This document shows positions 36,571 through 50,260 of a stretch of DNA of 64,000 nt, piece by piece. This DNA comes from Puffinus mauretanicus. Lineage: Eukaryota; Chordata; Aves; Procellariiformes; Procellariidae. The notes below the pieces were generated by a model that saw only the letters and a list, made by a program, of their open reading frames with translations, was not told the origin of the DNA and ran no database searches. The stretch is from positions 620,001-684,000 of the forward strand of contig JAJKFH010001359.1 of NCBI GenBank assembly GCA_023333565.1. Reading direction: 5' to 3'. The position numbers and the translations under genes are program-made. Numbering within the stretch: position 1 is the first letter of the stretch; each line of letters begins with the position of its first letter.

Positions 36571-39500
36571 CCGCTTTGTTTAAACAGTTATAATTTTTAA
36601 ATCTTAGGAAACAAACATCAGCACTCATGGAGGTGCTGGGACAAAACCAGTCTGCTCGGGGCAAAACCCTTCTCTTGTTCAGGTACAGCATGGTTATATA
36701 ATGTTGGGCTACCTTTTCTGAGGGTCATATCAAGTATTTAGGCTCATATTCTCAAGACTTCCAGCTCTCACTCAGTTCATTAACTGCATAATGAAGAAAT
36801 GTGAAGCATTTATAAATACAGTACTAGTTGTTGCCAATTCTTAACTGGGCTCCTGGGCATGGAGAATAGTTACTGATTGGTGCAAATGGGAACACTGCAG
36901 CCTGAAAGCTGGAAAATGCTTAGCTATTTACCCCCCATAAGGCTTTGCTGATTAGGCCTACTAGTTTTTTTTCTTTGTGTATGCTACCGTGAAGCTAACG
37001 AATAACTTCGAAGTTGCTTGATTTCTGCTTGATATCACAAGCAAATGTGGCTAAATACCTCCCAAATAAGTAGTGCTTAGTACCTAAATAGAATATTTGA
37101 GCTGCCATCACTGAGGAATTTTATTTAATTCTTCAGTGACAAGTCTAGCAAATTTTATTTGGCACTTTTGACAGTACGTAATGTGTAGGCAACGTGTGCT
37201 GTGTTTATAAGAGAGGCACCACATCATATGAAATATTACCTGTCATTAGAGCCTCCATCAGTCACATCTGACTGGCATAAATCAAATAGAACAAATTCCC
37301 ATTTTTAGAATAGGAATTGTTTTGGCAAGTGCGCCATCACATAAACATATTTTGTTGGAAAAAAATAGAAATACACCAAGCATTTGAAATGACACACATA
37401 AAACTGCAAATACAACTGACAATAAATGTCAACATAACAAAATGTATAGCCTGTGTTCTTGCAGAAACCCTTAATATAAGCTGATGTGACTTACAGTGAA
37501 AAAAATGTTACTGTTAATAAATATGAATAGTGGAACACAAACAAAAACAACCAAAAACTTAGAGCCAATTTGGCAGCTGATGTTAAGTTAACATTTCTTA
37601 TGTAATAGTTCATGGTGCACAAGTATGAATCTTCTCTTCTTGGTAGTGTGGTGATTCTCAGGAGTAAGCTAAAGAGCTTTCTGTTTTCCAGGTGTTTCAG
37701 ATGACACATTGTAGGTTTTAGCTGCACTTCACGTATCAGATTGTGATATTTTTGGGAAATACTATTTCAGTAGCAGCTCCGGCTAAGAAAGGATAACTCT
37801 TGTTTATGTGATTCAGAATAAAATGTTGTGTTCTTATAGAACTGTGAATGTTGAATCTTGTATGTCATGTTATTTGAGCAAAAAACCTGGCAGCATCTAT
37901 GAGATTTGAATGTCCGTATAACTACAAAATTCACCTATGGGAGATCTTGCCTTGTGGACAACAAGTAATGTTTTTTTTCAAAACAGAGGAAATCTTTACT
38001 TTTTTTTTGCCAGCACAAGTAGACATTTATCTATAGATAGGAACAAGTCAAAATATTTCAGAATGAATTTGTAAATTTTACTCATCTGTATTTTGTATGG
38101 AGCTAGCCAATAGTTTACATCCTCATAAATCTTCCTCTGTCATGACCATTTTGATATTGTGAATGTAATTCCATGTGAGCTACTGGTATTTCTGTAGTTT
38201 TGCAAAAGCAGTATCTCACTGTAATATTTGATCAAAGAATGAATGACATTATTATTGAACTATTTTCAGCTGTGGCAAAATAATTTGTTTCTCACAAAGA
38301 CTGAAGTTCACTGTCAATTATTTATGCAGAATGCAAAACATCATGAACCACCCTAGTATAGGTGCAAGTGGTTTTGTATAAAACTGCTCGGGGGGAACGA
38401 TTCTCTACAGTAAATGGGTACAGCCATAACTCTAATCAGCCTACATGAAGAGTTCTCCTATATAGATGAATAAATTTTGAGTATAAGGCTAGACTTTAAA
38501 TAGGATTGGTATGTTTAGTGTAAATGTAAATAATATGGCAGGCATTTACATGTTTATTGAGCTATTCATTAAAAAGTTGAAATGAAAATGTGGAAGCACT
38601 GAGAGCTGACTTTTATTATTGCAATACATTTATGCATATGAAGTCAAAATCAACAGAAAAATATTGTAATGGAAATGACATTTAATTCCATAGAAAAACA
38701 TTTGTAGGAATAATTTTATAAAAGGAAAATATGAACTGTAATTGTGCCTTGCTGATAACTTTAAAAGAAATGAGAAACATTTAAAAATCAATATTATTTT
38801 ATACACTAAAGTGTTTATATTACCAACGATAAAGACCAACTTTTTGCTATCAATATAGTGGTGATAACTAGTGCATACTCATTCATGAAAGAATGTTTTA
38901 AAAAACTTGTGAAATTCCAATACATCAAACAACAACAGAAGCCTAATTAAAAAGCAAAACAAAACAAAACAAAACACCAACAAAAAAACAGTGCCTGGCA
39001 TATCAGGTAATTGATTAATTCCATTAATTTCAAGATTACAATAAAAGATTAAATGCATGGTAGTATGTATGAGAATTACGTTATTAACTGCATTGTTTTA
39101 TAGTCTCTACTATGTAGAAAATAAAATATTAGTGTATATATAAGCACCTTAATATGTTGGTTTAGGACATGGATCCAGAGTGAAACTAGATCTTTGGAAA
39201 GACCTATATTAATGTAAAAATTGAGTCTGGATTTTGAAAAGGTTACTCACTAACTGAAAACATGGAGATTTTTAGAAAAGAAAAAAAAAGCAATTTCCTT
39301 TTTGGGTTGGGTTCTTTTGTTGTTTGTTGTTTTTTTTTTTTTTTTCCTAAAATCTTGTATTTGTCATTATGAATAGGCAGTGAAATAAACATGCAGCACA
39401 CTCCTACATGAATTGACTGTCTAAAAAAGGCAAAAAAGAAACATGTAGTACCCTGGTTCTGTTACAAAATCATTTTAGTAATCAGATAATTGGGCCAAAA

Positions 39501-42500
39501 GATATAGGGAAATAATAAGCTTTTAAAAAACTTGGCTTTCTTGTCAAAGTAGTGAAAGGACTTGGGGGTATGCCCTTTCTGGGAGACAAATTTAGTTTGG
39601 CTATAGGTAGATCTGTGGCTTCATAAAAATATGTAGATCTTTTCTGGTAACTTGCATCAGAGCTCTATTTTTGGTTGTAGAGAAAAGCAGGACTGACTAG
39701 TTACAACCAAACAGACGAATGTTTTAAAATGTTCTCTAATGCGTTTCTCTACATAAAGAGAGACACAGGTGCACAGAAGAGCACAATATTCAAAGAGAAG
39801 TTGGGCAATTTAATGTAGCTGCATCACTAAAATGTCAGTATTTTTTTATGCTGTAAAAGAGTAAATTTGAAAGTGATCAAAGCTAGCAGGATAAATTGCT
39901 GGTTCCACAGTTCTCTCATGCAATTACTAGAAGGACAAGATGTGAAAGTGGAAGAAGATGTGAAGGAATACATGACATTGCAGAAAGTGATAGCACCTGT
40001 AACTGGGGGCAGAAGCAGAGAGTAATGATCTGGAATCTTTTAAAGAAACTGTTGGTTGCTACAGGTATTTCTTTAAGTGATTTAACTAAGCAACTTGTTT
40101 AGGTAGCTTTATGACAAATTGAGCTACAACAATGTTCACAATTCTTTGTATATGCAGTGAGATGTTTTTGGATAGTGGTCTGAAACTATTAAATTACCAG
40201 TGTGTTATCCTTTTAAAAAGCAGCACAAGAAGCAACTCTAAGATAGTTCTTGTGATCCTTAGGTGGACTGCTGACAGTGTAGTGAAAGCCTGTTTATTCT
40301 TTGTGCTGTGAGTCCGCATGTCTGCAGATAGCCTAAGCCTAGGTAGTACAGGTCAGCCCCAGGAAAGGAGATTGCTATCACTTGCAAAGTCTGCAGAAGA
40401 CAAACCCTTGAATTCAGAAAGCTGCAACAAAGTGGGACCTGGATATACCTGTTCTTTTCTTTCATATATCCTCATGTCTCCCCTATCTTGTCACAGCTCT
40501 GTATACCTCAGAGGTTTGAGCATCTAGGTCTAATATAAGAAAAATTGTTTGGCCCACAAAGTTTTTTTTCTTAGATCTCCGTACGGCATGCTGTTGACAA
40601 AACAGATAATTAAGTGGTAAAGTCATTGAATTTCCCCTGCAAACTTGGGCTCTTGCACTAAACCAAATGGATACAGGGATAGGAAGTGCGCTACTGTTTC
40701 AGCTTCTGGCCGTAGAATGAAGACCATCCATATGAGGTCCCAGAATAAGCTATGCACCACCACAGTGGGATTCGCTCGTGTTTATAAAGACATAGTTATC
40801 TAAGTTCTCTTTTTATAATCCCCATTGAAAGCTAATGTAATGTAATAAACAGAAGAAAAAGAATTTCTTAGGTCTAAAGGCAAAGTTGAAAAGATCTAAT
40901 CTGATAAATACTCCATGAAACTCCATGAAACTACACCTAGATATATGTATCGGAGAGATAAAGAACAAACATCAATAGTATGTCGAGCACATCCATGCCC
41001 TGTTTGAACCACACATACATCCTCTGAAGCTAAAGCTCCATGGGAACTTTTACAGAAGGGTAGCATTTGGCTGAAAGCCTGAATCTAGATGATGCCACAA
41101 GTTCCATTCAATTTAATGAGCATTCTAATTTATTGAGTTCACCTGCACAATAAAGTAACAGCATTGTGTAATAAATTGAGTTTGAGTTACCTTTCACAGG
41201 GTTTAAATTCAACATGGCAATACATTTTCCAGTGTTTCCTTTATGGTCAAAAGAGGAAAAAACAAAGATTCAGCTATTTAAAATGGCCAACATAAGAAAA
41301 ATCCCCTACTTTTTTATTTGTAGATTTTGTTTTTGTTTTTGTTTTTTAATCTGTAAATTAATTTAACTGAATGAATAATTCATGTGCAGCAGGTAGATAA
41401 TTCACTGACTCCATAATATAATCCTTACTAAAATATTCTATGCCTATGTAATATCAGCTTTAAAAAAAAGACTCATTTTAATCAATTTCAATATATTAGC
41501 ATAAAATATTAAGAAGCTTGCGATTTTTTTCCCAACTGTTGATCTTAGTTTTGTTTCATTATGTACCATCAGTTGATGAATATGTTGGGAATTTAGCGGG
41601 ATTTGGCTTCATAGTAGAGTTAAGGTTATGTTACAATTTTGGATTTTCTGCCCTACATGACTAATAAAATTGCCTTAATGTTTTTTTGTGTTTTCAAGCA
41701 GCATACAGAGTAAGAACTCACTTTCCTAATAATGACAGTATAAAAGATTGCTAAAGTGGCTGCTTTTGATCTCAAACATAATCAGTAACGGATATTATAC
41801 TATTACTATCATTTGCAGATTTTGCCAAGCTAAAGCATTTGCCATAAATCCAGTATGCTTCGACCCTATAAAATTCATATACAGAGCAGTCCTTCATATC
41901 TGAATCATGCATCTGGCCACATCTGATGCTGTGGTTTTTTAAAAAAACAAACTTATCTATATCTGGTAGCATTGCCTTTCATTCCAGTGTGGAACTGAGA
42001 AGCATCGAGAAATGGTATGATGGATTTGGCTGCTGAATGACAAGACAACAAGAAAGTGGATAGTCCATAGGGTTCAGTCATTTTATGGCAAGTTAAAGCA
42101 GCAAAGTAGTTCAGAGGAAACTAAAGGTACCTCTATACTTTGGAGTTCAGGAGAGCTTTTGACCATGAGATAGAGATGAAACAGTTAATAGAGAATACAC
42201 AGCAGATCCATATCATTCAGCACTGGGAGCCAGAGTATAGATGTGAGCTGATAGTGGTGTGATAAGCATGATCACCTAGAGCTGCACATCAGTCAAATGG
42301 AGTACTCCAACTGGAATACGGTACTCTGTTGCCATGTAGCAGGAAGCAAAGACTGATGCCCAAACAGTTTTAGATCTCGGGTAGCTCTTGCACACTTGCC
42401 AGGTGGATTGCTAGAGGTCTTGATGTTGGTAAACAGCTTTAGCAAATGTTTATGCTAAGCTAAAAATAAATAATGCTGATTTTGGTAAAATGGCACATTT

Positions 42501-43723
42501 TGTTGTTTGGTTGCAGAGACAGCAAAATGGAAAATGTCCAAAAACCATTTTGGATTGTTTCACAGAAAGGGATGATTACAATACTGGTAGGAGGTTAACA
42601 GCAAAGGCCCTTCAGGGTCAAGAAAGACTTGAGATCAAATAACTGAAGTAGCCTTATATTTGTCCATTTAGGAGATCCTTATGGAGTAGAGTTTCAGCCA
42701 GGTCACTAATTAAAAAAACTAGTTGTTATATTGAGCACTAGAGTAAATAATTGATTTGGAGTTTCCAGAAACAAGATGTGTTTTTCATATGAACTCTGAA
42801 ACAGTGCTTGTGTAAGAGAAGTTTTGCAATATGAACAAAACTGATGGGGAGTGTTTTAGATATATCTTATAAGCTGGTGTGTCTCACAATTTCATAGCAG
42901 AAAATTAGAGGTGACACTAGTCATGACTAAATGTGAATGCCATTTTTACCATAGTTTTTTTTCAAGAATTACATCACAGATACCAAGTCTGCAATGGCAG
43001 TTGCCTGCCATGAAATTTTACCTGGTTTTCTATAAAATAACCATTCACAGTGACAACAAATTAATGAGTCTTTGCATATAGTAAAGATAACAGTTTTATT
43101 ACATCCTGGCTCAGATGGAAATTTTAAAGCTACAGTTCTCTTCCTTAGTCTAGAATATATATACATGTTTTCCAAATATGATAGAAACAATCAATTTAAG
43201 ATTATATGTTTTGAATATTTGCTATTGAAAGCTTACAAAAGATTAATATATTATTAGCCTTTCACTGCTTATTGTCTGCAGATAAAAATTTGTTGGAAGA
43301 ATAGTGAGACAAATAAGATTTTTCACTTATAAAAATAAAAGCTCATTAAAACTTGCATTTTATTTTATGACTTGTGTTGCATAGTACTAAAAGGAGCAAC
43401 TAGAGCGTACGTAAATCAAATGAGATTTCATTTGGTATGTTAGTCTTTCATATGTCTGGACACATTTGTTTATTTAACTAAGAAATAATAGTATCCAATC
43501 CCTCAGGTCTTTGGTCTGTATTAACTAAAAATAATTACAAACTACATACATTTCAAAAAGTTACCATCTTGCTTCTAAAATAGTTTAAAGATCAATGAAT
43601 GTGCATTTGCTTTAAATGGAAATAAACAGACTCCTCAATTAATGTTTTCTTCTAGGAAGTCTATGCATTTGTTGTCAGATGCAGATTTATGGCAGATGAA
43701 GGTAAAGGGAATTTATGTCAGGC
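36571..43723. other. AT-rich host DNA, no gene recognised
   Basis: No exon or RNA gene could be supported. It contains a short (AAAAC)n repeat at 38956-38976, a T run at 39330-39345, a T5G repeat at 41325-41347 and a 10-bp direct duplication at about 40912-40931. Open frames of 60-79 codons are chance frames as far as can be judged. Confidence 0.55.
38956..38976. repeat. (AAAAC)n microsatellite
   Basis: Four to five AAAAC units in a row within A-rich sequence. Confidence 0.85.
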
Positions 43724-43728
43724 TTTTG

Positions 43729-44281
43729 TGCCCTGGTTTCAGCTGGGATAGAGTTAATTTTCTTCCTGTAGCTGGTATAGTGCTGTGTTTTGGATTTAGG
43801 ATGAGAATGATGTTGATAACACACTGATGTTTTAGCTGTTGCTGAGCAGTGCTTACACCAAGTCAAGGACTTTTCAGCTTCTCATACTGCCCTGCTAGCG
43901 AGGAGGCTGGGGGTGCACAAGAAGTTGGGAGGGAACACAGCCAGGACAGCTGACCCAAACTGGCCAAAGGGATATTCCATACCGTATGACGTCATGCTGA
44001 AAAAAACAAAACTAGGGGGAGTCGGCCAGGGGGGCACGGCCGCTGCTCAGGAACTGCCTGGGCATTGGTCAGTGGGTGGTGAGCAATTGCATTTTGCATC
44101 ATATGTTTTGTATATTCTTTTATCATTATTATTATTTTCCTTTCCTTTTCTGTCCTATTAAATTGTCTTTATCTCAACCCACCAGTTTTACCTTTTTTCC
44201 AATTCTCTCCCCCATCCCACTGAGGGGCAGTGAGCGAATGGCTGTGTGGTGTTTAGCTGCCTGCCGGGTTAAAACACAACA
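43729..44281 (+). mobile_element. Solo LTR of an avian ERVL-like retrovirus
   Basis: Starts TGCCCTGG and ends AACACAACA (553 bp). It aligns with the other LTRs in the window throughout. It has an intact CRE palindrome TGACGTCA (43987-43994) and an ATTAAA signal (44157-44162), but an A run replaces the TATA box. Flanks are TTTTG on the left and TCTTG on the right, a 5-bp duplication with one mismatch. No primer-binding site or internal sequence follows, so it is a solo LTR. The U3 belongs to the GATAGAGTTAATTTTC subfamily. Confidence 0.9.
43987..43994 (+). promoter_or_regulatory. Intact CRE palindrome in solo LTR
   Basis: TGACGTCA at the same LTR position as at 17175. The nearby TATA box is lost, so promoter function would be reduced; an enhancer role is possible but unproven. 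Confidence 0.55.
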
Positions 44282-47200
44282 TCTTGTTGAAAGTGCTGGC
44301 AGTTCATGGATTGTTGTCATTAAAGAATCAGGGCGTGCCTCTATCTGCTGACATCCTGTAACTTATGAGTGTCAGGCTTCTAAGAAAGGATGTGCTACTT
44401 CATCTAATTTTATAACCTAACTTAAAATCCACACACATTAAAATCAGCAGAAGAATTTCTTTTAATGAGATAACATTAGTGGCATTGTTACAAAGCTTAG
44501 GATCTATTTCCTATGCATTCCTATGAATATTAATAACTTTCATTCCAAGTAAGGTACTCTGACAAAAATAAAAATTAGGTGCTTCCTTCCAGAGATTTAG
44601 GTAAAAAGACACCAGATTTTTCCATTTTTGATGCTTTTTCTTGCAAATGTCTGAAGTAGATATAGTTGTGTTTCCATGTCCGTTACAACCCCATGATCTT
44701 CTCTACAATCCTGTTTTCTTCTTGTTAATGGTGCAGTTGGTTTGGCAGGCTGTCTACACTATGCTGTTTTGATATTAAAGAGATGTGACAGTAACTCTCA
44801 TTTTTTGCCTAAAACTGTTGTTGTTCTTGCTGAGGATTGTGCCCACCAATTAGCTCTCAAATGGAGTTTTCTGGGCAGATTTTGAATTTTCTATGTTAAT
44901 TTGGCTGATGCTGGCTGGCTGTCATTTGCCACACTGCTGCTTTCGCTATTTCTTGATGTTTTAACTTATCTCTTTAAGACATTCTCATCTCCCTAATAAA
45001 TCCTCATTCTCAGCTGAGATATCTTCACACTTCTTTACTTGGTTTTGAGTTTCGTTTCCATGTTCTGTTCCTTTCCTTTCCTAGGTGGTGAGTCTCTGTT
45101 CTGTAGTTGGGAAGTTCAATGTGAGCAAACTTATGGTTTCCATAGACACTTTAATTTTATTGATTTGTTAGAAGAGGTTAGGGTAAACATCTGGTTCTTC
45201 CACTGATGCTTAACTTTAGGCACATGAATAATCCTGTTTATCAATATAGGTAAAATATAGATTAAATGTTGTCTGTATAACATTTACTTTAAAAGGTTGT
45301 GAACACAGCAAATTTGTGAAAAGTGTGGATAAATAAGTCAAGTAAACACAAATGCAATAAAGCAGATCACATAAAGCATATCTGTGGGGGAGGACAGAAT
45401 TAGTTCTTCCCATAATTACTAGGGAAGTCCTCAACATCTGCTCCATATTAAGATCCCAAAAGCCTTTAGGCAGCAATGAAGTTACATTATGGCAGATTGA
45501 GTCTGACTTGCTTATTGTACTCCAGATATTAAAATTATGTTTGAGCATTGCATTTGCCTGTTTATTGACTGCTATTAAAAATAAGGGTCATGTTTAATTG
45601 CCTGAAATACTTAAGTGTTCTTTAATTCTAGATTCCTATAGTAGAGAAAAAACAAGAAAAAAAAAAAGAAAGAAGAAATAATCTAAACATGACTTAGATT
45701 TCAACTAGATAAACTCTGGCCTTCAGAGATCTGGCTTTTATTTCTTACACTGCTGGTGGACTGTTGTCTGACTGGGGACGGCCACTTCTTCCTACTCAAT
45801 CAGGTAGGTTATATTAGGGTAATGACCTCCTTTCTCTCATGACCTTGATGAGTCAGGAACTCTCTCTCACTGTACCCCTTACAAAGGCAGAGATCTAGGC
45901 ACAGTTGTGGAACAGATGATGTTCATGAAGGGATAAGGATGGGAAGACTGCAAATAGAAAAGGGTATGTGATGATATGGGTTACCACAGGTGCCAAGGGT
46001 AGGCAATCAGGAGAAGGGAATAGAAATAGCAAAGCAGTTGTGAATTTGGAAAAAGAAGTAAAAAGAGGTTAAAGGCTTTAATCTTTTATTTTCTGTTCTC
46101 TTTTCCTCTTTTTGTCCTCTGATTGCACCTGCAGTAAGTGTAATGTAGAAGAACCTCAGGGCAAGTTTGAAGAAAAGTTAATTCAGCTGCATGTTCACAG
46201 GAAATGGCTAACATCATTTCAGGTCAGTTTACATAGTTTCCCATCCACCAGGGATGCTTGTAACGATACTTAAGTAACAGTCAGAATGTATGGCAGCTCG
46301 ATAAATGCTACATATGGTTGGTGAACCTGTGGATAAGGTGCAGTTACAAAGAAACATATTCTCAGTTGCTGCTTACATATATTAACTCCATAATTGATGT
46401 CAGACTCTCATTTGCTTTCCTCTGGTGATATGAGTAGGCTTTCTGTCCCCCGCAAAATCAGCAGGTGAATGGAACAAACTCCGTTACTATGTAATTTTTG
46501 CTTTAAGCTGCACATTATGCAATACTTTGATCTGCCATGTACCTCCTTTGGCAGAGGTGCAAGGGGGCAGTAGAGGAGAGTTTCACTGAGGATGGATTAT
46601 AAATTGGCACATCTCATTAAGATCTACACTCAGCCTTTGAATTCCCACAATTTACTCCATACCATCATCTGTGTGTGGAAATAACAGATAACAAAATTAC
46701 AGCCACCTGAAAGTAGACACAAATGTTCTTCAGATCTGAAGGTGTTTGTCAATTAGGGAATGGAGAAATTTGCTAAAGACAGTTGCAAAATCAACTACAA
46801 GAGTAGCATTGGTGTCAGATTGTGATATCAATACTGCAGTAACTCATCAGGAATGTCTTATTGTGTTTACACACTACATTTTAATTAAATATATTTAATG
46901 CCTTAAAAGAATTGTTGTCTGCAATTGTTGCTTTATTCAACATCAAAAGGAATAAGAAAACCTTATATTTGGCTCAAAGGGATATAGTCACATTAAATAA
47001 CATTTTACAAAATGTTATCTAATTAATCCACTTTTAATTAATAGGATTTGGTTTTTAACTTCTCAAAAATTATTTTATGACTCAGTTTCCTCCCTTTGCT
47101 TTTGTTTGTGTGCATCCCTCTCTGCTGCTGTGTCTGATTGTTATAGCTATTCCAGACAGTTTTCCTTCTGTAGGTTTGGAGAATATTATTAAGGTGATTT

Positions 47201-48267
47201 TTTTGAACGGTTTCCTGGAAAGCTTGTGCTGAGAATGGTACTCATGCTGGCTGTACACAAAGCAAATGTTAAATGTACCAGATACATATTAAAGAATAAA
47301 TAAATATAAAATCACCTGTAGTACTACTTTTGAAAAGTAACTTTGTGGATTACTTGTAACTGTACAGAACACATTTTAGGTGTGCCCATCAGTGCATTTA
47401 AAGATATCTTATAGATTTCTGTTACCTTGAAATGGCTAGGATAAAGGATGAACATTGTTTACTTAGTTTGTGTTTGTCTAATATAGTTCAGCTTTTCATC
47501 CTTTAAATGTAAAGCTCTTGGATGGAGCTGTTTGCCAGCTAGTTAGCCTGATTATTTCAATCCTGGGAAGCCAGGATATTTTTAGGGTTTTTCTAATAAA
47601 TGCATTAGAGTCATCAGCATTGACTGAACAGAATGTTCAAAATGTTTTTACTTTAGGTACAGTCACCTTTATGAGCTCACAGAAATTGATACAGTTTAGT
47701 AACAACAAAGCAGATCTTCCTGTCCTACCTGTGTGAATTGTTTCCCAACACATACCTTTTCAAAACCTTATTTTATTTTTATTTTTTATTTTTTATGATT
47801 TCATGTTTATTATGAGTTTGACCCAATATGTAATGTGATAGTACTCTTTAATATAATTTAAATGCTTTTTTTTTTTTAGAGACTAAATAAAAATTGCTTC
47901 CTTGAACTGAACATTATTTCTAATGAATTTGGAGGATGCTTCCTGGCCTCTACTTACTACTTACCCACAAAATAAAAGGTAATTTTCTTGATTTCAATAT
48001 CTTAATAGGATGCACTGGGAGATGAAAGTGGAAGTGTATTTTTTTTAATACTGGAAAGATGATATTTGTATAATTTATCTATATAGCTTTTGAATAATCT
48101 TTGCTATTATGAAAATTGCTGTCTGTGTATGTTCATAGAAGACTGTCAGATTAGCTCTTGTCTTGTCAGACTCAAGATAATTTGAACCGTTAGAGTGCAT
48201 TCATGCTCTACTCTCATTTAATCTTAGGACAGTTGATTATTTGCCTGAACTGAGAGAAGGGAAGAGG

Positions 48268-48289
48268 AAAAAAAAAAAAAAAAAAAAAA
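48268..48289. repeat. poly-A tract
   Basis: About 22 consecutive A. No LINE or processed-gene body recognised upstream. Confidence 0.8.
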
Positions 48290-49505
48290 GAGCAATCTTT
48301 TTTCTTTTTCCCTAAAGAGAGGAAAAAATGGAGTAGGCAGGACTAATAAGACATGTTTTCTAGAATCACATAGGGAGACCATGAAACAAGTACACAGAAA
48401 ATATTAAACAGATGACATGAAGTTACGTCCTTCTGTAATAGGAGATATTCTTATGGATTTTATCTTGTAAGAAAGAATTAATGATTTACTCATAAGCCCT
48501 GTGCAATGATTTTGACTGTACCTTCATTTCATGTACAAACTGCCACATGAGTACAAATCAAATATAGCACAGTACCCCTCATGGTGAACCATATTTATAA
48601 TCCTTCTCACAGAGTCAAAGCAGAAAGCTCAAACCTTTGGGAGGATTATGGTGAAAGATAGGCTGAAACAGAAAGACCCCAAAGAAAGGTGCAAGGACTG
48701 CTGGAAGCAGAGTTACCAGAAGGTGTTGCTAAGCAAAAAGTTCATGTTCCAGCATTACCAGCACAGTACCAAGCTTAAAATAGCCATGCATAAAGGAACT
48801 GAATCTCCTGACAATGGATTCTGTCCCATAAGCAGTGACTTCTATTCTCTTACAAAGAGGAAGTCAGTGTTTTCTTTGAGTCCAAGATCTTCATGTTGGT
48901 GTAATACCAAGCTATTTTAATTCTATCTACTTGTTTGCTATTATCAGGACATACAAGATAGAATTCTTCTGGTACTTTTTTTTCTCCTTGCATGACATGT
49001 AATAATTAGAAAGAAAAAATTCTTCAGTCTTAGCAACAGAAAGAATATCTTTTTACTTCGAATATGCATGGCTAGCTGGGAAACTCTCCCAAGCCCCATT
49101 GAAGTATCCCACATAAATATGGCACATATGATCATGCTGCCTTTTTGTATGCATGTATGTTGGGGTGTGTAAACAAAAGAAAAAAGTATTGGCTTTCAAC
49201 TGACCAAAAGAAAGTGCCTTAGTATCAGTGACTTGGAGGTGGGGGTGCTAATGTTGCAGGAGCCTGGAAGATGGAAATTCATAGTTGGAAACTGAGGTGG
49301 ATAATAATGGCATTTCAAAGCCATTCAGTGGACTGCTTAGGAAACTTTCTATTAGTAATGATTTCTTTACAAATGGTTTTATCCTTTGAGTTCTATAAAT
49401 ATTGTCTGTATCATAAATCAATATCACCTGGGCAGCAAAAAGGAGATTTTGTTATAACTAGTAAGCACCTAGTTTTGTAGGAATGGTGACTCTTGGGCTT
49501 TAGTG

Positions 49506-49534
49506 TTTTGTTTTGTTTTGTTTTGTTTTGTTTT
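49506..49534. repeat. (TTTTG)n microsatellite
   Basis: Five to six perfect TTTTG units. Confidence 0.88.
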
Positions 49535-50042
49535 CTGCTTGTCCTCTTAGTATCCCTGTCTATCACTGCTTCACACAGCATTCACCAAGAGGAGTGTGTC
49601 CAAGAGTTGTGGTAAGTTGGGGGAGATTGTTTCCTCTGATCTCTGTTCTTGCAATAAAGATAAGAGCTGCAAGAAATTTTCCCAATCAGATCTGTCAGTG
49701 GCTATGAGTAAATAGATGATCATTCTGTCAGTTTTTAGCAGCATCTTTGTTGATCTCCCATATTACTAGTCTTTTGTGCTCTTGCAAAAGAGAGGGTTGA
49801 ATTGTGCATTGGTTGGTTCACATTTATGCCAGATTTTTTTTTCTCCTCTGGAATATGCTTATTCAATTTCAATCAAGGGTACAGAACTTCCTGTAGAGCA
49901 CAGAAGAGCTCTGAATAGTGAAACAAAGCGAAAATGGTGGCTGTGGAGAATTTGTACATTGTAGAATATATGATGTAAATTAAGGCAAGACTTTGATTTC
50001 CTTTCTCAGTGCTGTTACTTTTCTTGCAAAATGTGTTATGTG

Positions 50043-50260
50043 ATATAGAATAGAATAGACTATTTCAGTGGAAGGGACCTACAACGATCATCTAGTCCAA
50101 CTGCCTGACCAGTTCAGGGCTGACCAAGATAAAAGATGTTATTAAGGGCATTGTCCAAATATCTCTTAAACACTGACAGGCTTGGGGCATCGACCATCTC
50201 TCTAGGAAGCCTGTTCCAGTGTTTGACCATCCTCTCAGTAAAGAAATGAAATTATATTCA
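50043..50260 (-). mobile_element. CR1 LINE 3' end, 5'-truncated
   Basis: In antisense orientation the copy begins with the CR1 terminal octamer array (ATAGAATAGAATAG). It continues with blocks GAAGGGACCTAC, CATCTAGTCCAACTG, GGGGCATCGACCATC and GCCTGTTCCAGTGTTTGACC, all typical of the CR1 3' untranslated region. It stops near 50260, a 5' truncation as in most CR1 copies. It is less diverged than the 2.6 and 36 kb copies. Confidence 0.92.

Larger units (their letters stand above)
44287..50041. other. AT-rich host DNA, no gene recognised
   Basis: No gene supported. Simple repeats include an A-rich stretch at 45645-45675, a T-rich stretch at 47765-47796, an A run at 48268-48289 and a (TTTTG)n repeat at 49506-49534. 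The block 46740-47060 is rich in ATTA/TAAT cores and looks less decayed than its surroundings. Confidence 0.55.

Noticed and set aside
45216..45548. 110-codon minus-strand open frame
   Set aside because: No recognisable domain. AT-rich chance frame in a region without splice or promoter evidence.
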